The position numbers and the translations under genes are program-made. Below the pieces are notes generated by a model that saw nothing but the letters and a program-made list of their open reading frames with translations, was not told the DNA's origin and did no database searches. 13,285 nt of DNA from Planctomycetota bacterium (GTDB taxonomy: Bacteria; Planctomycetota; Phycisphaerae; Sedimentisphaerales; Anaerobacaceae), in the NCBI GenBank assembly GCA_013202635.1, contig JABMRO010000321.1:1-13285 (forward strand), in the 5' to 3' direction. Below are positions 1 through 6,809 of the stretch, piece by piece (positions within the stretch are counted from its first letter, which is position 1; each line of letters begins with the position of its first letter).

Positions 1-117
1 TATTGGCTGGTAATGGCTATGCTTTCCCGCAATAGCAAAAGCGACGATATCCTAATAGCGCGAACATATTTAGCTGGAGCCTGCAAAGCCCTGTTGGGGG
101 CTGAGAGTTTATGTTAA
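1..117 (+). CDS. C-terminal end of an unidentified upstream protein (partial)
   Basis: An open frame enters from the left edge and stops with TAA at 115-117, giving 38 visible residues. They start with a hydrophobic stretch (YWLVMAML), then a polar linker and an amphipathic tail (ARTYLAGACKALLG). The next gene starts at 111 inside this frame, a 7-base overlap typical of co-transcribed, translationally coupled genes. The tail could end a family 2 glycosyltransferase or follow the last membrane helix of a polysaccharide polymerase or transporter, but nothing diagnostic is visible. Its reality rests on the open frame and the tight overlap; the function is not assignable. Confidence 0.55.
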   Translation, partial: YWLVMAMLSRNSKSDDILIARTYLAGACKALLGAESLC

Positions 118-1295
118 AACAGATGAACAGCGGTAAAAAACAGATCGACACTGTGTGTTTCGGCGGCGAGGATTGGTGGTATCATAACCGTGGTCATATT
201 GATATGCAGTTAATGCGTTGCTTTGCCCGAAGGGGATCAACACTTTATATCAACTCTATCGTGATGCAAAAACCCAATCTGAAGAAGAACATCGGGGGCG
301 GCAAAAGTTTTACTCATAAATTGATTCGCAAAACAAAAAGCATAATTCATGGTTTACACGAAAGCAGGGCCGGCTTTTGGGTATACAGTCCTCTTTCCCT
401 GCCAGTTCATCACATTGCTTGGCTAAGGCTTTTGAATGACACTGTTGTGCGACTCCAACTGCTTGCTGTAATGCGTAGGCTGAGGATGTGTAATCCGATG
501 CTTTGGGTAGCGTGTCCTGTGGCTTACAATGTTGTTATGAAGATTAAAAAAAGCAAGCTCGTTTACCAGCGGACAGACCGGTTTGAAGAATATCCGAATG
601 TAGATGCTGAAGTCATCAAACAATACGACCGTACGCTAAAAGCTAATGCTGACTTAACAATATTTGTAAGCGAACAGTTATATGAACAGGAATATGGTCA
701 ATGCAAAGAAGCGATTTTTCTTGACCATGGTGTGGATTATGATGCGTTTGCTACGGCTGTGAACAACAAAGAAATACCCTCGGACATAAGGGATATAAGC
801 AAACCGATTGTGGGTTTTTTCGGCGGAATTGATGGCCACACTTCTGACATTGACTTGGTGAAAAAGGTTATTGACTTACTTCCGGAGATGAATTTTGTGT
901 TCATAGGTAACTCATCAATAGACTGTAGAGAATTGCTTGCAAAAAAGAACGTTAGAATGCTCGGACAAAAAACTTATGAGCAAATACCTCATTACGGCAA
1001 GTGTTTTGACGTGGCAATTATGCCTTGGCGGCAGAACCGCTGGATTGAGGTGTGCAATCCTATCAAACTTAAAGAATACCTGGCACTTGGCAAGCCGGTA
1101 GTTAGCACACCTTTTACGGAATTGCAAAAATATCGGGATGTGGTTTACCAGGCTGAAACACCTGAAAAATTTGCCAGATGTATAGAAAAGGCACTGGCAG
1201 AAGATAATCCAGAGCAAATTGCGGCCAGAAGGAAAAAAGTTGAGACATCTACATGGGAAAGCAAAGCTGAATTAGTGTTGAACAAATTGTTTTGA
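111..1295 (+). CDS. GT-B fold glycosyltransferase (group 1/family 4 type, TuaH-like)
   Basis: Predicted cytoplasmic or membrane-associated transferase moving a sugar from a nucleotide sugar onto a growing lipid-linked saccharide. The 394 residues are normal for the family. The N-terminal half has an aromatic WWYHNRGH segment (22-29), as in TuaH-like enzymes. The inter-domain region has HGVDYDAF (206-213), the usual position of the first-residue-count motif of GT4 proteins. The C-terminal Rossmann half opens with GFFGGIDGH (235-243) and carries NPIKLKEYLALGKPVVST (316-333), the donor-binding signature with its Glu. No membrane helix is evident. The ATG at 111 is chosen because it overlaps the upstream stop and has a purine-rich GGGGGCTGAGAG ahead of it; ATG 123 is possible. 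Acceptor and donor sugars cannot be read from sequence. The family call is firm, the specific role inferred from context. Confidence 0.9.
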   Translation: MLKQMNSGKKQIDTVCFGGEDWWYHNRGHIDMQLMRCFARRGSTLYINSIVMQKPNLKKNIGGGKSFTHKLIRKTKSIIHGLHESRAGFWVYSPLSLPVHHIAWLRLLNDTVVRLQLLAVMRRLRMCNPMLWVACPVAYNVVMKIKKSKLVYQRTDRFEEYPNVDAEVIKQYDRTLKANADLTIFVSEQLYEQEYGQCKEAIFLDHGVDYDAFATAVNNKEIPSDIRDISKPIVGFFGGIDGHTSDIDLVKKVIDLLPEMNFVFIGNSSIDCRELLAKKNVRMLGQKTYEQIPHYGKCFDVAIMPWRQNRWIEVCNPIKLKEYLALGKPVVSTPFTELQKYRDVVYQAETPEKFARCIEKALAEDNPEQIAARRKKVETSTWESKAELVLNKLF

Positions 1296-1345
1296 GATAT
1301 AAGAGCACAACTCGAATATCTATGGCGCCATCTAACAAAACCAAA

Positions 1346-1795
1346 ATGAAAATTTGCCTTGCTGCATCCGCAGGAGGACACTTAACCCAATTACTAAAGC
1401 TTTCAGAGAGTTGGCAGGATTGCGATGCTATTTATGTTACGACATCGGCTCTCGTCAGAGAAAAACTTCAGCAATATGGTAAATTCTACACGGTTGGTGA
1501 GTGCAATCGTGAACACATATTGCGGGTAATTTTGGTTCTGATACGGTGTATAAACATAATCTTACGTGAAAGGCCTGATGTTGTGATAAGCTCGGGGGCG
1601 GCGGTAGGCTGTATAATGTGTTTTCTCGGCAAATTATTAGGAGCGGAAATTATCTGGCTTGACAGTATTACCAATGTAGAACGGATATCTCTATCAGGTC
1701 GAATGGTTCGGTACATAGCTGACTTATTCCTTGTGCAGTGGCCCGAACTCGCCGGGCAATATAGTAATGTGGAATATGCAGGCGAAGTGATATGA
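1346..1795 (+). CDS. Alg14-like (PssD/CpsF-type) glycosyltransferase subunit
   Basis: Membrane-anchoring, acceptor-side half of a split GT28-type glycosyltransferase; in the family (yeast Alg14, rhizobial PssD, streptococcal CpsF) it recruits the catalytic Alg13-like partner to a polyprenyl-pyrophosphate sugar. From ATG 1346 the product is 149 residues, the usual family length. It shows the N-terminal glycine-rich loop SAGGHL (8-13), a hydrophobic membrane-associating segment near 60-73, PDVVISSGAA (77-86), and the family-typical C-terminal VERISLSGRM and ADLFLVQWPEL (111-135). ATG 1346 is preferred because family members begin directly with MKI(C)L; ATG 1322 and TTG 1292 (overlapping the previous stop) are in-frame alternatives and none has a good ribosome binding site. 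The gene overlaps the next one in an ATGA, as expected for an obligate pair. Confidence 0.88.
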   Translation: MKICLAASAGGHLTQLLKLSESWQDCDAIYVTTSALVREKLQQYGKFYTVGECNREHILRVILVLIRCINIILRERPDVVISSGAAVGCIMCFLGKLLGAEIIWLDSITNVERISLSGRMVRYIADLFLVQWPELAGQYSNVEYAGEVI

Positions 1796-2268
1796 TTTTT
1801 CTAACAGTTGGCACACAATTTCCGTTCGACCGTCTTGTCGGGGGTGTGGATCAGGCCTTTGACGGAGGACTGATTGATGAAGAAATAATTGCCCAGATAG
1901 GAGAAAGCTCATATAAGCCTCATAATTTTGATTCGGTAGCATCCCTGGACAAAAACCTGTTTGATAAACGCCTGAAAGAGGCGTCAGGTGTAATCAGTCA
2001 TGCCGGTATGGGTACAATAACTATGGCTTTAGATAACAACAAGCCGCTGCTTGTTATGCCAAGATTAGCAAAATATGGTGAAGTAGTTAATGACCACCAA
2101 ACAGCTATTGCGAGGAGGTTTTCAGAGCTTGGCCACATACTGGTTGCGTATGATGCCAAAGATTTACCGGCTGGTATACGCAATTTGAAAAGCTTTATTC
2201 CCAGGGAAAGAAAAGTCAATCCTGAAGCGGTGGTTGATAGAATTCGTCGTTTTCTGAACAGTTTATAA
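1792..2268 (+). CDS. Alg13-like (PssE/CpsG-type) glycosyltransferase catalytic subunit
   Basis: Catalytic, nucleotide-sugar-binding half of the two-part transferase begun by the preceding gene. Known pairs add GlcNAc, glucuronate or galactose as the second sugar on a lipid-linked acceptor; the sugar used here is unknown. The 158 residues match the GT28 C-terminal domain alone: N-terminal MIFLTVGTQFPFDRLV (1-16), the donor-site SHAGMGTI (69-76), and PRLAKYGEVVNDHQ (90-103), which are hallmarks of the EpsF/PssE group. There is no membrane segment, so the protein should depend on the Alg14-like partner for location. Its start codon lies within the previous stop (ATGA), so the two are probably made in a fixed ratio by translational coupling. 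Confidence is high for the family and pairing. Confidence 0.92.
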   Translation: MIFLTVGTQFPFDRLVGGVDQAFDGGLIDEEIIAQIGESSYKPHNFDSVASLDKNLFDKRLKEASGVISHAGMGTITMALDNNKPLLVMPRLAKYGEVVNDHQTAIARRFSELGHILVAYDAKDLPAGIRNLKSFIPRERKVNPEAVVDRIRRFLNSL

Positions 2269-2289
2269 CACTAAAACCGGATAAAATAA

Positions 2290-4287
2290 GTGGATAGAAA
2301 GCAGCTAATCAAAGCTATTATACTTGTTGGCTCTCGTGATTTTGGAAGATGTCCGTTGACATCACAGTTTCCAACTGCCTTGTGGCCGATAATGGGAAAA
2401 CCCGTCCTGGAACATCTATTAACTTCTTTAGCCGACCAGGGTATAAAGCAAGCAACAATCTGTTCCAATGGTAATGAATCACTGCTAACACAATTGATTC
2501 ATTCTGATAATCGTTTGGAGTTGAAGTATTTGGATGAACCGTTGCCGGCCGGCACTGCAGGTTGTATTCGCGATGCTGCCGGCGATGAAATGGATGCGCT
2601 ATATTTGGTACTCCCTGCCAGTATAATATGTCCCCCGAAAATAGATGTACTGATAAAGGCCCACCGCGATGGTCAGTCCGATTTGACCGTGATGTTTAAT
2701 CCCGGCCATAACAACAGTAAATTACAGAGCGAACCGACAGAAATTTATGTTTGTGAATCCAGCATCCTTAAACATATCCCGGAGGCGGGTTACTTCGATA
2801 TCAAGGAAGGCTTGATTCCTGAAATGCTCCGTGCAGGCAAAACTGTTCACGCAGCAACATTACCAAATCACGCCGGTAATTTTCGAGATAGACAAGGATA
2901 TCTGTATGCCATCGCCAATTACCTTGAGAGCAGCCCAAAACTTAATTCGGACTTAAGAATCTGTAATGATGCCGATTCGCAAGCTGTATGGATAGCGGCA
3001 AATGCTAAAGTTGACCCGGAAGCGCGAATTTACGGGCCGACTGTTGTTATGAATGGCGCTCATATCTCAAGTGGCGCAGTCATCCTTGGGCCGACTATAC
3101 TCGGAAATAATGTCACTATCGGTAAGGATAGTGTTTTAGTAAATAGTGTGCTATGGGATGGCGCACGAGTAGGCTCAAACTGCCAAATCCAACGATGTGT
3201 ACTTGACTTCAACACGGCTTTGAAAATGAATACAGTTGTGGAGGAAAAATCCATACCATTTAAGCCGGGGGGGATACTTAAACGTTTAGCTGACCCGGCC
3301 TTAAAGATTGCGCAAAGTAACGCAGGCGGATTTCAGAACGAATTACAGTCACTGTTTCGTAAAATCAACGAAAAATTACCAGATTGGGTTCAATCTCGCA
3401 AAACAAGGTATGTTCCTTGGCTTGCGGGTGGTCTGGTTCTAATTGCCTTTCTCTGGTGTTATAAGGCCGGCTTTGCAGACCTTTGGAATCTTTGGCATAG
3501 AAGCGATGAATACTCCAGCGGCCTTTTAGTTCCTTTTCTGGCTGTTTATATCTTGTGGTCGAGGCGTGAGACAATCGCTCAGTGCCGAATCAGGCCTTCT
3601 CTTTGGGGTTTGTTTGCCTTCATAGCGGCTCAGGTCGTCAGAGTTTTCGGACTGTTCTTTATGTACAGTTCAGCAGAGAGATTGTCCATAGTTTTAACCA
3701 TTGCGGCATTGGTTCTGCTTCTGTTCGGCTTGCAGCTTCTCCGAAAGGTATCTACGGTATTATTGTTTCTGTGTTTGATGCTGCCCTGGCCAAACCGTGT
3801 CCAGGCTGCCGTTACATTGCCTCTACAACACTGGGCCACTTCGTCAGCCGTATTTTGTCTGGAAATGGTCGGTTACGAGGTTTTATCGGAAGGCAACGTT
3901 ATCCATATCGGTGATGTACGCGTTGCAGTAGCTGAAGCCTGCAACGGCCTGAGAATGATAGCCGCCTTTTTTGTGATTAGTGGTCTGGTTGTCCTGCTGG
4001 TCAAACGAGCTTGGTGGGAAAAACTGGTAGTCCTACTTTCGAGCCTGCCTATTGCCTTATTTTGTAACACTATTCGATTGACAATCACAGCAGTATTTTT
4101 TACAATACTCGAAGGCGAACATTGGGAAAAGTTATTCCACGATTTTGGAGGATATGCAATGATGCCATTAGCCCTTGCGGCTATGGTCGCTGAGCTTTGG
4201 CTTTTGAAAAAACTTACCACACTTCCAGACAAAGAAGAATCTATAATAATCACACGTCAAATGGGCGAAAGATCCCAGAGGCAATAA
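2290..4287 (+). CDS. Fusion: degenerate sugar nucleotidyltransferase + left-handed beta-helix + exosortase
   Basis: A 665-residue three-part protein. Residues 8-210 have the outline of an NDP-sugar pyrophosphorylase (KAIIL at 8-12, KPVLEHLL at 37-44, PAGTAGCIRDA at 86-96), but the GxGTR loop reads GSRDFGR, the PK lysine is Thr29, and the NGD metal-site position reads PAS (109-111), so catalysis is doubtful. Residues 233-305 are hexapeptide repeats of a beta-helix (IYGPTV, ILGPTILGNNVTIG). Residues 375-642 are a multi-helix exosortase domain: EYSSGLLVPF (407-416), Cys551 in EACNGLRM, Arg596 in NTIRLT, His617 in HDFGGY, the expected Cys-Arg-His set. Exosortases cleave and probably transfer C-terminally tagged proteins at the inner membrane. 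The GTG start directly follows an in-frame TAA, so no longer N-terminus is possible; the next ATG (Met35) would cut into the domain. GGATAA lies just upstream. Fusion and domain calls are firm; the role of the N-terminal part is unknown. Confidence 0.9.
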   Translation: MDRKQLIKAIILVGSRDFGRCPLTSQFPTALWPIMGKPVLEHLLTSLADQGIKQATICSNGNESLLTQLIHSDNRLELKYLDEPLPAGTAGCIRDAAGDEMDALYLVLPASIICPPKIDVLIKAHRDGQSDLTVMFNPGHNNSKLQSEPTEIYVCESSILKHIPEAGYFDIKEGLIPEMLRAGKTVHAATLPNHAGNFRDRQGYLYAIANYLESSPKLNSDLRICNDADSQAVWIAANAKVDPEARIYGPTVVMNGAHISSGAVILGPTILGNNVTIGKDSVLVNSVLWDGARVGSNCQIQRCVLDFNTALKMNTVVEEKSIPFKPGGILKRLADPALKIAQSNAGGFQNELQSLFRKINEKLPDWVQSRKTRYVPWLAGGLVLIAFLWCYKAGFADLWNLWHRSDEYSSGLLVPFLAVYILWSRRETIAQCRIRPSLWGLFAFIAAQVVRVFGLFFMYSSAERLSIVLTIAALVLLLFGLQLLRKVSTVLLFLCLMLPWPNRVQAAVTLPLQHWATSSAVFCLEMVGYEVLSEGNVIHIGDVRVAVAEACNGLRMIAAFFVISGLVVLLVKRAWWEKLVVLLSSLPIALFCNTIRLTITAVFFTILEGEHWEKLFHDFGGYAMMPLALAAMVAELWLLKKLTTLPDKEESIIITRQMGERSQRQ

Positions 4288-4391
4288 AGATACATATGAC
4301 AGCCGTTTGTAACGGACCATTTCACAAAAGATATCAAAAAATAGTAATCTGGATCTGATTAGCATTACAAATCGTAATTGGAGGAATAATC
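4288..4391 (+). promoter_or_regulatory. Intergenic leader of the kinase gene with inverted repeats; possible internal promoter or operator
   Basis: This 104-base gap is by far the largest between genes in the cluster and precedes a gene with a strong ribosome binding site. It contains three short inverted repeats: CCGTT-tgt-AACGG (4303-4315), TAATC-7 nt-GATTA (4345-4361) and ATTAC-5 nt-GTAAT (4364-4378). The first lacks a following T-run, so it is not a convincing terminator. The second and third are the size of binding sites for dimeric regulators and lie next to the ribosome binding site. No promoter with good -35 and -10 boxes stands out. A regulatory role is inferred from position and symmetry only. 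Confidence 0.3.
4380..4385 (+). promoter_or_regulatory. Strong Shine-Dalgarno (GGAGGA) for the kinase gene
   Basis: GGAGGA ends six bases before ATG 4392 and fixes that start. It is among the strongest sites in the window; the genes upstream of it mostly rely on overlaps or weak sites. Confidence 0.8.
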
Positions 4392-6752
4392 ATGAACGAT
4401 TTAGAACAATATTATGATAATAACCAGATAATTGAACAAAAGGTTGTTGGTTTTGAGACTCCGGCAGAACCTGACAGTGGGAGTTCATCTGATTTAATTA
4501 AAGGTGTTCTGTGCCACTGGCCTACAGTTCTTGTGACATTTGTGTTGATTTGTGCTATTGGAATACCTGCGATATGGTATCTGATAGAACCTCAATACCG
4601 TGCGACTGCGTCAATTCGGGTGGCACCAATCATTCCAAATATCCTTTTCAGTGATAAGGAGTCTGAAAGTGTAATGCCAATGTACGACAACTTCAAGAGC
4701 GACCAGGCAATACTTATCATGAAGGATCAAAGCATTCTTCAAAGAGTAGCAGATGACCTTGCAAATGAAGGGCTTAAGTTTTTTAGGAACAAGAGCCTTT
4801 TGCCTGAAAAGGTAGTTGGTTTAGTGAACATTCTGCCTCAATCAATAAGCAGGAAAATTATTGCTGCTATGTCGCCCGATAAACCGGTCGAACCAGCCGA
4901 AGCTCTCAAGCAGGCGATAAGTAAGGAAATTATCACTGCTTCTCCGATCCGGCGCAGCGAAATGTTAAACATTATGGTGGTAAGCAGCGATTCTCAAGAA
5001 GCGGTAAAAATAGCCACTGCTTTTCGCACAGCTTACATGGCTATAGAGAGATTGAAAACGTCTCAGGGAGATCAGACACTACAGTTCCTGGAAAATGAAC
5101 GCGAAGTATTTGCAAAAAAATTACAGCAACAACGGGGCGACATTCGGGTTTTGGCTGATGACTTTGGTACCACAGAATTGGATCCATACCAGGAGATGAT
5201 GCTCCAACGGGTAGCGGTTCTGCAGGGGCTTGCGACTAAAATAGACGCCGATAAGCTCCTTTTAAAGATAAAAATAGATCTTCTCAAAGAAACTAAGGAC
5301 GAGCCAACTCTACAGAGAGACTTGCTGGAAAGGCGGCACACGTTTATCCAGAACGACCTTTTGGTTCAAACATTGACCAAGCGTATAGCTGAATTGGAGG
5401 AGGAGCTTATTTCCCTCGGCCAAATTTTGTCAAGTGAAAACCCTCAGCTTAAACAAAAAGCAGAGCTTTTAGAAACTTTCAAAGCTAACCTGGAAGAACA
5501 TCGTAAAAAAGTTGAGGAAACTTTCGATGAAAGTATCATTGAAGAACTACGCGAAAATAGAGAGGCTGTGCTTGCCGATGCAGAACTTGAGTTGCGGGGA
5601 TTAGAGGCCCAGGGAAAGATATTGCAGGCAGAAATAGACGGACAGGACCTCGATACAATAATACTTGGCCGTAAACAATTAGACATCACGGAGCAGCAAG
5701 AGCAGTTGGCTCTTACAAAGGAAGTGTATGAAACTATTCGGCGGCGTATCCAGCAACTGGAGATGGAGAGGAAGCGGCCCGCCCGAATAACTGTTCCTTA
5801 TGCAACCACGGTTGCACCTATGCCAAGCAAACGTATTAAATACACAATGGCCCTTATATTCGGCTCATTGGCTTGTGGAATGATGTTAGCCTTTCTAAGA
5901 GACAAAATGGACGTTAGCATGCGTACACCTGACGATGTGAGTAAACGGATTGGTCTGCGAATAATAGGCACTACTACCAGTTCACACAATATCAAACCAT
6001 CGCTTCTTCCGGAACAGATAGCCGGAGACTTCCAAACCATTCGTACCAATTTAGGTTTGATAAATAGCGGAGGAATGCCGCGGATATTGGTTGTTACAAG
6101 CCCGTTGAAGCGGGAGGGCAAGACCACTTTTTCTGTTAATCTGGCGACAAGTATGTCCAGGTCGGGTAAAAAGGTTTTGCTTATAGACGGCGACTTGAGA
6201 AAACCTGATGTTGCGCGTATGATGAATATCCCTGAAGGTTCAGGAGGGGGGCTGCAGAATGTGCTGTTAGGTGAAGAATTTGACAACGCAGTTTATACTA
6301 TACCTTCAACCGGTCTGGATGTGCTGGTTGGCGATTCTCTAAGCAGAACCAATGGCTACGAACTATTAGCTTCGCCGGGGACACGCCAGTGTATAGATAT
6401 GCTCAGCCAGCACTACGATCAAGTGATTATTGATACTCCTCCGATACTGGCTTTTCCTGATGCTCTTATATGGGCTAAGCTCGGAGATGCGGTTATTATA
6501 ATCAGCTACGCCGGCCACACTACTTCGCCGGATCTTAAAGAAGCGAATGAACGGCTAAGGCGAATAAATGTCAAAGTACTGGGCACAGTTCTAAGCAACG
6601 TTCAGTCTGAACACAGTTATTATCGCTATGACTATAAATATTATACACAAAATGCCAAATCAAGGGGGATTGTCAGGCGGGCAAAAAGAAAGTCATTGCT
6701 CCCTACGCGAAGCATAGAAGACAATCCCGGCAATTCCACAACTCTTGAGTGA
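4392..6752 (+). CDS. Wzz-type polysaccharide co-polymerase fused to BY-kinase (tyrosine autokinase)
   Basis: A 786-residue inner-membrane protein that sets chain length and drives export of a Wzx/Wzy-type polysaccharide. The N-terminal Wzz part has a first membrane helix at about 43-65 (TVLVTFVLICAIGIPAIWYL) followed by the family segment EPQYRATASIRV. A long periplasmic helical, charged, coiled-coil region spans about 220-460. PYATTVAPMPSKRIKY (469-484) precedes the second helix (485-502). The cytoplasmic kinase has a DFQTIRTNL entry motif (546-554), Walker A with Lys577 (SPLKREGKTT), Walker A' LLIDGDLRKPD (596-606), Walker B VIIDTPP (678-684), and a C-terminal tyrosine cluster (Y743, 744, 746, 748, 750, 751) for autophosphorylation, then a basic tail. 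All kinase motifs are intact, so it should be active. Its position between two beta-helix fusion genes suggests one functional set. A separate phosphatase is not seen here. Confidence 0.95.
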   Translation: MNDLEQYYDNNQIIEQKVVGFETPAEPDSGSSSDLIKGVLCHWPTVLVTFVLICAIGIPAIWYLIEPQYRATASIRVAPIIPNILFSDKESESVMPMYDNFKSDQAILIMKDQSILQRVADDLANEGLKFFRNKSLLPEKVVGLVNILPQSISRKIIAAMSPDKPVEPAEALKQAISKEIITASPIRRSEMLNIMVVSSDSQEAVKIATAFRTAYMAIERLKTSQGDQTLQFLENEREVFAKKLQQQRGDIRVLADDFGTTELDPYQEMMLQRVAVLQGLATKIDADKLLLKIKIDLLKETKDEPTLQRDLLERRHTFIQNDLLVQTLTKRIAELEEELISLGQILSSENPQLKQKAELLETFKANLEEHRKKVEETFDESIIEELRENREAVLADAELELRGLEAQGKILQAEIDGQDLDTIILGRKQLDITEQQEQLALTKEVYETIRRRIQQLEMERKRPARITVPYATTVAPMPSKRIKYTMALIFGSLACGMMLAFLRDKMDVSMRTPDDVSKRIGLRIIGTTTSSHNIKPSLLPEQIAGDFQTIRTNLGLINSGGMPRILVVTSPLKREGKTTFSVNLATSMSRSGKKVLLIDGDLRKPDVARMMNIPEGSGGGLQNVLLGEEFDNAVYTIPSTGLDVLVGDSLSRTNGYELLASPGTRQCIDMLSQHYDQVIIDTPPILAFPDALIWAKLGDAVIIISYAGHTTSPDLKEANERLRRINVKVLGTVLSNVQSEHSYYRYDYKYYTQNAKSRGIVRRAKRKSLLPTRSIEDNPGNSTTLE

Positions 6753-6809
6753 AATCAACTAGCCGAAGATTAGAGGGTTATTCACAAGACTTTAGTTCTT
6801 AATCAACAA

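Noticed and set aside
3582..3914. 110-codon open frame on + inside the exosortase gene
   Set aside because: It lies in a different frame over the exosortase membrane domain, has no ribosome binding site or recognisable motif, and the exosortase frame is clearly the real one.
3873..4253. 126-codon open frame on the minus strand over the end of the exosortase gene
   Set aside because: It is antisense to the Cys, Arg and His motif region; composition and lack of signals fit a shadow frame.
4303..4315. CCGTT-TGT-AACGG hairpin just after the exosortase stop as a terminator
   Set aside because: The stem is only five pairs and is followed by ACCATTTCAC rather than a T-run.
5798..6286. 162-codon open frame on the minus strand inside the kinase gene
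   Set aside because: It is antisense to conserved kinase motifs (Walker A region), is rich in Ser/Arg/Leu as expected for a shadow frame, and matches nothing I recognise.
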